A stretch of DNA of 64,000 nucleotides from Plasmopara viticola (GCA_001695595.3 MBPM02000055.1:434001-498000); one strand, 5' to 3'; numbered from the stretch's first letter, positions 34,363-45,200 are shown. Translations and numbers: made by a program. Notes: a model not told the origin generated them from the sequence alone.

Positions 34363-34459
34363 GTGATTATTGAATTCGATCTTAAGCTTCCAAATTACTC
34401 AGTAGTTCGATACATTAGATTCGGCTTTTAATACACCGTCTACCGTATATGTGTGCAAT

Positions 34460-34466
34460 TTACTAT
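34460..34466. repeat. Candidate target-site duplication, left copy (TTACTAT)
   Basis: TTACTAT directly precedes the left TIR. The identical 7-mer directly follows the right TIR at 35738-35744. Confidence 0.55.
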
Positions 34467-34577
34467 GGGAACCGTTAAATTGCCGGTACCCTTTTGGTAA
34501 ACTGCCGGTGCCCTTTGATTTAAGCCAATGAAATTAAACTAAATCCACCAATGGGAGCAGTTTATCTCTGTTAATGA
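34467..34577 (+). repeat. Left terminal inverted repeat
   Basis: It pairs with 35630-35737 on the other strand. It holds two internal copies of TGCCGGTRCCC about 20 bp apart. A third and fourth diverged copy of the block follow at about 34615-34700. Confidence 0.8.
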
Positions 34578-34713
34578 ACACAGTGTTTTTTAACCAAGTA
34601 AAGAGAAAGCAATACCCATCCGGTACCCCATCTTCGTAAACTGCCGATTCCCCCTGTTTTTAGCCAATAAAAAAAGGAGCAACTCCGTCAATGAGAGCAA
34701 TATTTTTCTGTCA

Positions 34714-34887
34714 ATGAAAGCAGCACTGAACAAGTTAACGAAATGCGCCTTCCTCTACGTCGTCTTTCTGGGTGTTGCTACTACTGATTGTGAGCTGCGC
34801 TTGCGGAGAAGAATACCATCGTCACATGAACGATTGGGCGGTGATTGTGAGCAAGGCATCTGTAGTATGGCTCCATGCCTTGTTTAA
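34714..34887 (+). pseudogene. Truncated secreted-protein-like ORF (57 codons), degenerate RxLR-type effector candidate
   Basis: ATG at 34714 opens 57 codons ending at TAA 34885. The start looks like a classical signal peptide: MKAALNKLTK, then the hydrophobic core CAFLYVVFLGVATT. It is followed by ELRLRRRIPSSHERLG, a basic LRLR stretch and then HER, reminiscent of a degenerate RxLR-dEER leader of oomycete host-translocated effectors. The first arginine of a true RxLR is not present. The frame stops soon after, so a mature domain is missing. The ATG sits exactly at the inner edge of the left terminal repeats. The effector call is speculative; the signal peptide itself looks good. Confidence 0.4.
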
Positions 34888-35412
34888 TAATGTGCGTCAT
34901 TTGCTGCAGGTCGACACGTCTCGCTTTTGGAGTAATCACAGACACATTGCGAATGCGTTATCACACTACCACTCAGTCAAGCGTCTTGGGATCCCAGAAA
35001 GCCAGGCAAGACAATGTTGAAAGACAATTTGTCATACCTTGCTTATTGACAATGCGACGCTAGTGTTGTAGATCATCTTGATGCTGGTGGACCAAATGCC
35101 GTGCAATCCTCACAATTGCTTTCCTGGACAAGTTTTTTAAAGTCGAAGCCAAAATAAAATCTGTATGTGTTTATACTGCATCACGTTAGCTTTGTATGCA
35201 CCAGCTGATTCGATTTATGGTCCAACGCAGCTATGGAAAATCGCCGAGGTCGATTATCGCGGCTTCGAGGTCTCGGTGGCCAACTTCATTACAGTCCTTA
35301 CGAGTGCGTCAAGTAGATATATAGTGTAGCCTATTCTAATCGAACGATCGGGACGGAATGAACCAGATATAAACAGCAAACACAAAGCTCATAACCTTGG
35401 GCGCGCGCGTGC

Positions 35413-35577
35413 ATGAGAACCGCCGACTTTGCCTCTTCCAGAGTGCTGTACGAGAGCTATCTAGGGTGTTCATTGCGAGATGAAGAGTGCGAGAAGAGTG
35501 ATATTGAGAAGAGTAATGTTGAAAAGAGTGATATTGAGAAGAATAATGTTGAAATGAGTGATATTGAGAAGAGGTGA
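35413..35577 (+). pseudogene. 54-codon ORF with a 10-residue tandem repeat, in frame with the secreted-protein-like start
   Basis: A frame from ATG 35413 to TGA 35575-35577 ends in repeats of SDIEKSNVEK (about 2.5 copies, from a 30-bp DNA repeat at about 35488-35574), preceded by SLRDEECEK. It lies in the same reading frame as the ATG at 34714 (864 nt from that ATG to this stop, divisible by 3), and the stop falls at the inner edge of the right terminal repeats. Several stops and apparent frameshifts lie between. It may be the C-terminus of one broken cargo gene. Confidence 0.35.
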
Positions 35578-35629
35578 GTAGGAGTTATTTCCTAAAAAAC
35601 AAGGAGTAGCGGCAGTTTACGAAAAAGCA

Positions 35630-35737
35630 CTTAAGATATAAACTGCTCCCATTAATGGATTTAGTTTAATATCATTGGCTAAAATCTAGGGGTACCGGCA
35701 GTTTACCAAAAGGGTACCGGCAGTTTAACAATTCTCC
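35630..35737 (-). repeat. Right terminal inverted repeat
   Basis: This is the reverse-complement counterpart of the left end, with two GGGTACCGGCAG blocks. A diverged inner copy lies at about 35578-35629. Confidence 0.8.
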
Positions 35738-35744
35738 TTACTAT
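35738..35744. repeat. Candidate target-site duplication, right copy (TTACTAT)
   Basis: Partner of 34460-34466. Seven bases match exactly; extending to eight or nine introduces mismatches. Confidence 0.55.
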
Positions 35745-37883
35745 TTCTGAACATGGGGCCCGCATATATTTGTGTTCCACACACTAAATCTGAGTACACG
35801 CTCTTTAGGCAGAAATAACGTGTATGACACTAGATTCGAATATCAAGAAACATGTGTATTATATGGAGGATGCTACCGTTACGCTTAATGCATTTCTTCG
35901 ACGAAATACACAGCACTAATTACTGATCGTCAGCCTCAATATTGTCTCTTGGCTGATCTGGCACAAGAACGGGTCACCGTCAAAGTATGTTCGATGCTTC
36001 TTGATCATCTCTTGAAATTGTGGTGTCAACTGTTTTTCATTTATTTGGCCATTGACGGCGCGCGAAAGTCCACATCGGACCATTGCCTTTTGCGCATACG
36101 TGAGGCCGTTGAAGTCACGCAGCTCGTTGACTTGACACGCAACTTTCATGACTAACATTAAAAAAGAGCGCTCACCGGGATTCAGGCATCCACGCAACAG
36201 AAAATCAAACATTCTTCCGCATTGATCATTCGAAGATTTCCTGCTTCACACAAAGCAGTCCATGCATCTTTTAATTGCTAATGACGAACGGATCTGCCAT
36301 TTGGACCAAATCAGTGGCGCATGTTGGGAAGGAGCACAGCTTGGTCTTCGTTCGCTCCAAGATCAAAACGAGGTCATCAGAAGCCTTGTGCCCGCCACAA
36401 CTGTCCAAAAGCATCATCTTCTCTGTTCCACAGGGATCATTGGTATATGCACGGGGTTCTCCAATCCATAAGAAGAATTCCTACTTCCAATATTAACCAC
36501 ACATACACAGGTTGTCAATGTTTAAGCACATTGTACATGCCTTCTTATCGTTTCACGCTTTAGTACTCCTCACAAGCCTTAACAACAACGTCAGGAGTTA
36601 AGGGGTTAGCTGCGAGTATGTTTTGAAATATTATGATTAAAGGACAGATTCGAGAAGATAAACCTACAATAGTCCGAATTATCATGATAATTTCCTCGCC
36701 CCCCTAAAACACCTCTGCATATCTAACGTTTTTGTCACTCTGAAATCCAAGAGTTCGTTCATTGTCAATGTTGACATTCAAATGCGTTTCAAACATGTTC
36801 TCGACAAAATCTTGATCCAGGTCACCGTATTATGACCCACGCTTGAGCACATGATAAGCAGCAGACATTTCAACGTGCTCCATATCTTTCAAACTGCACT
36901 AAAGCTTCTCAGTCTGCATTCGCAATACGATGTTGTTTGTTCCTGGCATAAAAACTCCAGTTACACAACGTAGAAACTATACCTGGCTGACTATAAATTG
37001 TTGAAATCATCGTGTTTTAATTTATCGATGATGCGTTTCTGATCCCGTGGATCGACATTTGAATATCCCTGAATTGGTCGTGTTGATATCGCGAGCAACA
37101 ACGATGAGAAGATCGGGAGAAAATATGACAGCAGCAGCTTTCGAATTTTCCAAGAGCAGATCTTATACGTCCTCGACCTACTCCGATCGCCGTTTGCCAC
37201 GACCAGGACAAACTTTAAAAATAAGCACTTTACGAAGCGATGGATGTAGAACGGAGTTGGATGACTTGACTTTTCAAATTTAAGACATGCACTCGAAATT
37301 TGCACCCGCAAGTGGCCCAAACATGATTTGCATTGTAGGTACTTCGGATGGCCATGAAATTCTCTCAAAAGTGCAAAGAATGATGCGTCTTTTTACAAAT
37401 TCCGCTTTGTCATTGATAATCGATCAGATAATTATTATTCTGTTGCGAATGGTGAAGACTTGCTGTGACATGAGTTTCCGTTTTTGCGGAATACCACCTT
37501 CGAACATGAGCTTCCGGATCAGCATTCTCATCTTCGCGATTGGAAATTCCGTCGATGATTTCAGGCTGGCGCATCGCCAATTTTTATTGGTAGGCGATGC
37601 CGAAAGCGTGCATTTAGAACGTTAGACATGTATAAATCTCTGACAACAGAAAGCATATGTGCAAAACGCCGTATACAATGTACGACACGTATATTAGTGT
37701 GTAAGACCGCGATTCCGAGCATACACTATATATTCGTACACAATATTCACCGTCGACGGTGTAACTAAAGATGATGTGAGCGAGTACACAGAAGTAAAAT
37801 TTGAAGTAAGCGAATGAAAAATGGCTGTCGTAGTTGGTAGCGAGTCAAAGCCTGCGCTTTATACGAGACTTTTGCTTACTTTC
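35745..37883. other. Gene-poor stretch, possibly with a decayed minus-strand gene
   Basis: A 98-codon minus-strand frame (36212-35916) contains LRDFNGLTYAQKAMVRCGLS and looks protein-like but is unassigned. A 125-codon minus-strand frame at 37368-36991 and plus-strand frames at 37047-37625 overlap without any recognisable domain. I suspect an old transposon or gene remnant but cannot name it. Confidence 0.3.
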
Positions 37884-40226
37884 TTAGTCTCGGAGCTTCA
37901 ACCAGGCCATCACGGTCTCGGATGTCACACGAGCTTCCATCGGGCTTGTTTGTGTCACTACAGGCACTTTATCCGTTGCAAGCAGCTTAAATTTGTCTTC
38001 CAAAAGAGCTTCTGTCGCCTCATCACTAGGCACTACCACTAAAACGTTCCCACACTTCACTTTACGACGCAACTTGACAGCACCTTTTAAACCGTCACGA
38101 GTTACAAAAGGCTGCCGTCCCGCTTCCAAAATCAACAAAGCCACAAATGACTCGAGCGCTTGCTCACTGTTTGATTGCAAGTCTTCAAAGAAACTTCGAC
38201 AGCTTGATTCTTTCGCTTCCTTTAATTCGAGACCACCATCGGATAATATCACGCGCTCAGTCGACCGATAAGGAGTTATGATTTTATATGGAAGCGAGGA
38301 ATTTACATCCGTTGTCGCCAATGTAACAGCACCTTCGTCGTCTACTTTTTGCTCCACAACACGAAAGCTTGCGTGCTGGAAAAAGTGGGGCCGAAAGTGG
38401 AAGCGCGAAAACTTTGACGCGCCATTGCTTCCGGCACTAGCAAATGATCCACCCATAATAACGTTGTGCTCACCGTCAAAGCACGGTTCGCTAAAATCGT
38501 CATAATACGGGTGAACGCGAAATCCAGGCAAGGCTGAAAACATATCTTCGCACCATTCCCAAGCGTTTCCAAAAACGTCGAAGAAGCCATGAGCCGTAGG
38601 TGGCATGGCGTCTACCGGTGAAAACGACATGTAGGACCAATTAAGATTCTTTCCAAAAGCAGTTGCCATGCTAGCTTTTTCCGGAACCGTCAAAATATCG
38701 TCAGCGGACACGTCAAATGATCGGTCTTTTTCGTTGCGCATCAACTGATGGATTGGCTCGGTTGTGAGGTGGTAGACCACTTTTTGATCCGACCGCTTAC
38801 TTTGCTTCCACTTACAAAAAGCCTGAGCCTCGTGTCGATTAACCTGAGCGGGCCAGTTCCACTGCATGGGCACCACGTCAAACATGACACGCAGTCTAAA
38901 ACGCTGACTACCAGACGGACCATCCTGTACCCAGAAAGCTGGCCATTTGGTGTTTCGAAAACAGCGCCATTCCCATCCTAGTGTGCTCCAATATGACGGC
39001 TCTATATAACCACCGTCACGCACAAACTCAGCAAACTCTCCATTCGACACAAGAAACTTGCTAGCACGGCAGGCTGGCACATTCACTTCGCGGTGGCCAT
39101 ACTCATTGTCCCATCCAAATGACGGAAAGTCGCGCGGCTTGCCAATTTGCACTTTTGCAGCTGGGATATCTATAAAACTGTTTGCCGGGTAGTCCTCGCC
39201 AGCAACCGGCTGCTTTGTGACTTTTGTATTGTCGTGAAGAAGCGACTCATGATAGAAGGGCAGCAGAGACGTGCTTTTAAAAAAGTTGACCGGATGCTCC
39301 AATATAAGCATAGAGGACGTTTCATGATGTATACGCTCGTGCTCGAGCGCCATTTGTAGCGCCCAAAGCGCACTGCTTTCGGTAATCTGTTCATGTCCAG
39401 GTAGAAGGCCCGGGTGGGTTTCAATGACACCGCGAATGAGTTGATAAACTTGGCGACGGTAGGCAAGTACGTCTGCCACGCGAGGCCATTGCATTTCGTT
39501 TTTACTCATGTCATCCCAACGCATTTCGTCTACACCCACCTCAAAAATTTGCTCAAACAAAGTGTTTACAGGTTCTTGGATCAGTCCCGAAATAAGAAAT
39601 TTGTTAACGTAGAAGCTGGTCGGGTGGCCATAGTAAAAGATGAGCGGATGACGGAGCTGATGGGGTGGGGCCGTCATAAAAGCGCGCTCGCCCTGTAATG
39701 TGGCGAAAAGGGCGTCTGTCATTGCCCACGTGTTGTCAAAATAGTCGAGCATTTCCTGTCGCGAACACGAGTGAAGATTGGGCATCTTGATAGCATTTAG
39801 GCGCCTCGTGGCGCGGTTGACGCCTGGGAAGTTTAAATTTGTACGCGGGTTGCGCGTCGTAGTGAACCAGTCATCGGCCCGCTCACCAAAGAGATAGCTA
39901 TCGTCATAAATAGTCTGATGATGCAGCTGTTTATGATTTTCGTGCACACTTGCAGCGGAGGTGGCATCGGTGAATGACTGGGTCACAGGGACTTTGGCAT
40001 GTACCGATCGATTGGCGGCGGGATATGATAATCCCGACGATCGATGAAATAGATGCGATGAATAATTTGAAAAAGGTAGAGAAATTCCTTTGGACGTGGA
40101 GAGCGGTACTGCAAATAGAGACAAGTCCTTAATGGCGGACGAAAAGACGCATGCCGAGTGCACCAGATGTAATGGCCGCTTGCTGGCTGTTGGAAAGCGG
40201 CGAGGAAATCTAGTGATGGCGAGCAT
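37884..40226 (-). CDS. ovoA: OvoA-like 5-histidylcysteine sulfoxide synthase without methyltransferase domain
   Basis: Intronless ORF of 780 residues from ATG 40226. Residues 1-80 are basic and Ser/Arg/His-rich, fitting a mitochondrial presequence. Residues about 155-330 form the DinB-like iron-binding part with RHPLIFYYGH (192-201), VGVDEMRWDD (230-239) and EHERIHHE (295-302), giving the HxxxHxE iron motif H296/H300/E302. Residues about 345-625 are the FGE-sulfatase-type domain with FGNAWEWCED (552-561) and GGSFAS (592-597). OvoA joins cysteine to histidine C5 with O2 on the way to ovothiol; EgtB is the related ergothioneine enzyme. Bacterial OvoA ends with a SAM methyltransferase. Here about 155 other residues follow, ending VMAWLKLRD, with no glycine-rich SAM motif. 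A TATAAA at 40231 lies too close to the ATG to be its promoter. Confidence 0.88.
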   Translation of the reverse strand: MLAITRFPRRFPTASKRPLHLVHSACVFSSAIKDLSLFAVPLSTSKGISLPFSNYSSHLFHRSSGLSYPAANRSVHAKVPVTQSFTDATSAASVHENHKQLHHQTIYDDSYLFGERADDWFTTTRNPRTNLNFPGVNRATRRLNAIKMPNLHSCSRQEMLDYFDNTWAMTDALFATLQGERAFMTAPPHQLRHPLIFYYGHPTSFYVNKFLISGLIQEPVNTLFEQIFEVGVDEMRWDDMSKNEMQWPRVADVLAYRRQVYQLIRGVIETHPGLLPGHEQITESSALWALQMALEHERIHHETSSMLILEHPVNFFKSTSLLPFYHESLLHDNTKVTKQPVAGEDYPANSFIDIPAAKVQIGKPRDFPSFGWDNEYGHREVNVPACRASKFLVSNGEFAEFVRDGGYIEPSYWSTLGWEWRCFRNTKWPAFWVQDGPSGSQRFRLRVMFDVVPMQWNWPAQVNRHEAQAFCKWKQSKRSDQKVVYHLTTEPIHQLMRNEKDRSFDVSADDILTVPEKASMATAFGKNLNWSYMSFSPVDAMPPTAHGFFDVFGNAWEWCEDMFSALPGFRVHPYYDDFSEPCFDGEHNVIMGGSFASAGSNGASKFSRFHFRPHFFQHASFRVVEQKVDDEGAVTLATTDVNSSLPYKIITPYRSTERVILSDGGLELKEAKESSCRSFFEDLQSNSEQALESFVALLILEAGRQPFVTRDGLKGAVKLRRKVKCGNVLVVVPSDEATEALLEDKFKLLATDKVPVVTQTSPMEARVTSETVMAWLKLRD

Positions 40227-42115
40227 GCTTTATAAAACTGCTAGACAAGATCCTTCTGGCGGAATTAGAAGTGGTCACTATGCTAAAATTTCCTACAAGG
40301 CTCCTCCGGCTAACTTCCCGATTGTTTCGTATAAGCCATAAAATTTTTTCTGTGAAACTGATACTTTCGAGACATGTGTACTTAGGATACCAGCGGTAGC
40401 TACATATCCTCATATGTTAATATACTAACAAGTTATAAAAAAACGGCTTATAAGTCGTTAGTTAAATTGAGAATAAAAAAGGTTTTTATCCTTAAACTTC
40501 GTCATTGCTGAAAAATTGAGAAGTGATGACACGCGGCGACGCAGCTCGAATACGACTAAACACTAGTTAAAGAGCCGCTGAACGGTCGCACCCACGTAAA
40601 CCTCTCGTTACTTTGAAGCACGATCTCTCTTGAAGTCAAACAAAGCAAGAACGCTCGCTGTTGATCACTGACATCCTTTCGGGCGTTTTCATGTCTCGCA
40701 CAACTAAATCTACTCCTCTGTATTTCAAATGCACCCAAGTCTCAGACAAATTCTTACACCCATAATGGACATCTACCTATATATCACTTTTGATGTCATC
40801 GCGAAAGAGTATCGCAGGGCACACCGCATTGCCAATTCTACTGGATCAGATTCAAGTCGCATTACATAATTTTCTTTTACAGAATAATTTTTCCATCTAT
40901 CAAGACGTGCACGAACTCATGGTAGTCATAGATCAGCGAAAACGACTCTTCTTAAGCGCAGATGCATCGAAAAAAATATCAGACCGCTTATGTACCAATT
41001 TGCGACTATTGTATACATCTAAGCAGTGTATACAGAACGACCAGCAAACGCGTAGTGCGTATCCTACCAGTCAAAAGCATGAACACAAAAATGAAAATAG
41101 GATTATCTATTTTATACAATAACCCTTATGTTGGATTCAAACTTTAGTAATATTCGTCTATACTATCGAGAGCTGCCCCCCCCAATCGCGTATTCTACAT
41201 AGTTTTTGACGTGCGAAGACTGTTGTTATGAGCTACGTGTCCGCTTGAATTTAGAACACATTGTGCGCTTCCGCCAAAGATGCTCACCGCTTCTCATTTT
41301 TTTTGCACGCTACCAACGAGGTCTCATATGGGATACTTACAAATAAGCTCTGCCGCAGGTGCTATTCTCAATCCTTCAACTTCCTTATGGTGGGTCAAAT
41401 ACAACTCACATCCGAAAGGTCGGCTCCTGCACAAGGCAACCATGGATTAAGAATGTAACCTCGCGTGGGATAGAGTCACTCCTAGCATGTCTCAGTGCAT
41501 GGTAGAAAGACCACAAGATACATATAAAGCCCCCGTTGCTTATGTTTTAAATCGCAACGGCCTTCAAGAACGCCGTTTTAGTGGCTCCCACGAGTTATGA
41601 AAAGCGGTATTATTGCGCCCTTCTCACAAAAAGCTCCTACTGCCTACGAGAGCACCACTGCTTTACAGCACACTCCACATGAAAGTACCAATGGCCGTGG
41701 CGGTAAGAGAGCGCCAGAGGAGGTCGCTCTCGTCCAAGCCTTACGCCCTTTTCATGAAGAGTTGCAGGTCCTGTGCGACCAAATGCACACACTGAAAATT
41801 GCTCTCGGAGTCAGCCCGATGATCGTGCTGTGACTTCTTTAAGGAAATCTCAGACCATTGAGATTTCTTAGGAGGAGGAGAGATTATCTAATTATGTGAC
41901 TTGTGGGCTACAAAGCCAACGCATATGACAGTGCAAAGCCACCAAATGTAGACGGAAAGTCGCTTCCCTTCGTGGAAAGATTCGGGCTCGGCCACCGATG
42001 AGAGCGCACAGCCTTATGGGTACGCCGCCTCTCTATTTCATGTTGTAACACCAGCTGCTGTATTGTCACCCGTACTCATCTAGCTAACAAGAGATAGCAC
42101 TTAAAAAGGTGCTGG
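40227..42115. other. Intergenic stretch without a recognisable gene
   Basis: The 110-codon plus-strand frame at 40790-41122 and the 78-codon frame at 41597-41833 are unassigned. A 9-bp hairpin (GAAATCTCA at 41844, TGAGATTTC at 41859) follows the second. A C8 run lies at 41176. The first 200 bp above 40226 should carry the ovoA-like promoter. Confidence 0.35.
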
Positions 42116-42198
42116 GGACTTATACGAGACTCCCGATTCAATACACTTGATATTGATAGAATATCAAGTGTATTGAATCGGGAGTCTCGTATAAGTCC
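42116..42198. repeat. Perfect 39-bp foldback hairpin, 5-nt loop
   Basis: The left arm 42116-42154 starts GGACTTATACGAGACTCCCG. It is exactly the reverse complement of the right arm 42160-42198, with loop GATAG (42155-42159). No mismatch was found on checking base by base. The loop-proximal part contains CAATACACTTGATA, which is shared with the next hairpin. Confidence 0.97.
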
Positions 42199-42261
42199 TT
42201 TCCATGGTGAAGTCAATACACTTGATATTCTATCAAGTGTATTGACTTCACCATGGAAAGG
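42197..42261. repeat. Perfect 31-bp foldback hairpin, 3-nt loop
   Basis: The left arm 42197-42227 (starting CCTTTCCATGGTGAAG) is exactly the reverse complement of 42231-42261, with loop TTC. It overlaps the previous hairpin by two bases. Its loop-proximal part again contains CAATACACTTGATA, preceded by a different base sequence. Confidence 0.97.
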
Positions 42262-45200
42262 TCAATGATGCAAGCCGACTCACCTTTCCAGAGTCCTATA
42301 ATGTCAGATAGAAAGACGTTTTATAATGCTTATAGACACCTGGCTTACTTTCTTAAACAGTATGATTGAATCTGCTGAAACTTTACCACTGCAAGTAAAC
42401 GCACTACGTTCCCTTCCCATCTTTTTTTAAGACGAATGCAATCGCATCTTTTCCCTGCTTAATATATACAGCCCGTTTTTCGAGAAGTCAGATGACTCTT
42501 TTCGTGAGAAAAAAATCTTTATATAGAGACCTCGAAAGAAAAAAATCTTCCGAGCCTCTTCACCACTTACTTTAGAAGAGTTTGTGCTTAATAAGTCAGC
42601 GGAACTCGGGTGTCTCGACTCATTTGCATTTAAGGGTGTAAAGTCGTCGATGCGTGAGCCGCTTAGCTTAGTGCAACATCAAAAGATGAACGTTAGTTGG
42701 CCCAACAAATTTGAAGCCTCAGCGCACATATTGCGCAATGTTTCTTTCAAAGCACGGCTATTCCTTTTCTCGTGACCGCTGTCGGTACTCAAAGGCATGT
42801 CGTGTGAAGTGAGCACGACCCGGAGCGCCTTTCAATATTGTCAATCTTTTCGAAGCAGATTTGGTGACGCATTGTTTTCGTCAAGCAGCAATGGCGTCTC
42901 AACTTGGACGTTGATGGTTTAAGCAAAGTCCGTGGACAAAAGGTTGATTAATATTGTGTACAAGGTCTTTGACGATAACGCTCGCTTGCATAATTTTTTA
43001 AAAAAAGTAGCGGTACGGTCGAAGGCTAGATGAGCTTACACCCCTTTTCTTCGTAAGTAATCAGCTCGAGATGGATGATGTGTCCATGTCAAAGCTTCAA
43101 GAGGCTTCTAAAATCGACGGCATAGCTGAAATAAAGGTTAAACAACCTGAAGACAATATCAGCTTCTAATCACAATTCGTTTTGGAAGACAGTTATTGCA
43201 CAGAATGGATTTTGGATACTAAATTTTCCAGCAAACATGTATTGTCTTTTTGTTAAGGAAGCATGTGATCTCATGAGATCATACTTTGGTGATACTATCA
43301 GATAGAAGTGCATGTCGGTAATCAAATATTGCATGATACAGCAGTGGCTTACATCAATAGAGTAGTGTGACATCATTGACGCACTTTGTCGTGCAAAGCG
43401 CATGACAAAAAGAGCTAGCGAAGCTTAGTTTTTCAATTGCATACCGGCATTTTGTATCAAAATGCTAAATGACAAGTGACGCATTTTTCACGCTTACAGT
43501 AAGCTAGATATGACCAGTAACTTGGCACAAACATTGGCTTAGAATAAAAATAAGCTGTAAAACAATATAACAGGATGTACAATGTACAGCGCACTCGACT
43601 AAGCCGCCTGTGTATATCAGCTCTTTATGTGAAAGAGTGACATACCATTGACAGCGGTCAGCAATCCGAGCAGTATGTAGTTGGCCATGTCCCAAGAACT
43701 GTCGAACGCGCGTGCGACGTCTAGTCGTTTGTTAACGCATTGTCTAGACCCTAAAAAGCGTATTCACATGCATGCTTGATAGCATTTTCTTAATAGCAAT
43801 AATATGAAGGTATCACTGCTTGCAAGAGTAAACACACATATAAGATTTATGCTAGTGCAGATCAATGCATCCTCGGCTTGAAAGTATGGCATTTGGACAA
43901 AGCCCGCCAAGATCAATAACATTGTGAGTTAGCCAACTTTATTCAAAGAAAATCAAAAGAAGTGACCTTGCCCGCCAATCACTTACTGCAAAGTACGCAT
44001 ACGTAATGAGGCCAAGCCCAGAAACAAAAGGGTTCTGGAGAAGACAAAAAAGTTCTGTTACAGGCACCGATGCTGGCTTTGTTGAATCCACGAAAAACTT
44101 AATCAAACAAATGACCGCGCTCAAATTTTAGCAGCCTAGAGCTACCTATAAGTATTTTACTTATAACAAGGAGCTTCGTGCATTGAGTATGCTCTCCTTA
44201 AAAAAACACAGAGCATACCTGCTAGGCTTTGAGCCTTTCGTGTTCTATACAGATTATACGTCACCACCCACCACGACACAGTAGCCACGCTTTTTCTAGA
44301 GAATGACCAAGCTGCTCTTTTTCTTCTGTGAAAAAAATCCACTTCGTGAAGTATAGACCAGAAAATTAGAATGTTTTGGCTAATGCATCATCGTGTCAAT
44401 AAGATTTCGAGCGAACTCAACTCACAGCTGTAACCTCATCTTTAACGAATTTTGCATGTGCTGCGTATGCTTAACATGCGTATAACTCTATTTAAGGCTC
44501 TTAGGACCGACGAGGTTGCACATTCGGCAGGCAGCAGGCTTAACAAATGTTTCTAAGTAATTAAAGGTGAGTAAATTGAAAAGCAGGAAGAGCAAAAAGG
44601 TATGCGCGGAAAAAGACCGAGCAAAGACACTTGTGCAAAAAATGGGATTTTGAGGTGAAAACAATTGTAGAATCCTAAGCTCGCACTTATTTGTTACAAC
44701 TGAGTGAACCGTTTACTTAAGTCAATCAGAGAGCGTTACCATCCGGGCGCAAACATTTGAGTGCGCCCATCAATCTGCCTTTCCGCGACGCATTGTATTA
44801 GACAGACTTAGAGATCAAACATACCAATTACTTCTAATAACTTACAGCCCGCCCTCTCAATGTGAATACGCATGAACACTAAAAGCCATCGTCACGTCTT
44901 TGCGAGCTCGCAAGTACACCACGAGCCATCGTTAAGTCTTTGGTGATTGTATAGGCCAGCATAATCGCAGTTATTCAGTTTCTCAGTTTTTCAGTACTCG
45001 ACCATGCTTGACTTTGTCGTAAACAAGATGGTACTTGACGCTAGGTGCGACCATGGTTCACACTAATTATCTTGATGCCTGACTAGTAGTACATAAAGTA
45101 TTCAAAAGGTGTCAAAGTGCTAAATGGTAAAATTCAGAGTGGATTATTCTCCCAGTCCTTAGCTCGCAAATGTTTTTTTTACCTCCAAACAATCGTTTGC

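Larger units (their letters stand above)
34467..35737. mobile_element. TIR DNA-transposon-like element (1271 bp) enclosing broken secreted-protein-like frames
   Basis: The two ends are inverted copies of each other. From the left the sequence reads GGGAACCGTTAAATTGCC, and from the right (reverse complement) GGAGAATTGTTAAACTGCC; both then continue GGTACCCTTTTGGTAAACTG. The shared part runs through AGCCAATG and GGGAGCAGTTTAT, about 110 bp per side. The element is flanked by a direct TTACTAT, a candidate 7-bp target-site duplication. A second, more diverged copy of the terminal sequence lies inside each end. GGG ends and long compound TIRs would fit a Mutator-like (MULE) non-autonomous element, where target duplications are usually 8-9 bp; alternatively hAT. 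No transposase was recognised. Confidence 0.7.

Noticed and set aside
34475..35728. piggyBac-type element with TTAA target sites (TTAA at 34475 and 35725)
   Set aside because: The TTAA lies inside a motif that is itself repeated within the TIR (GTTAAACTGCC and GGTAAACTGCC). The inverted similarity continues outside it to GGGAA, and TTACTAT flanks the longer version.
40790..41122. 110-codon plus-strand frame as a gene
   Set aside because: No recognisable domain or signal, late part dominated by Lys/Asn/Gln as in chance A/T-rich frames.
42116..42261. Bacterial-type transcription terminators
   Set aside because: Stems of 39 and 31 bp without U-tracts in a eukaryotic context do not fit terminators.
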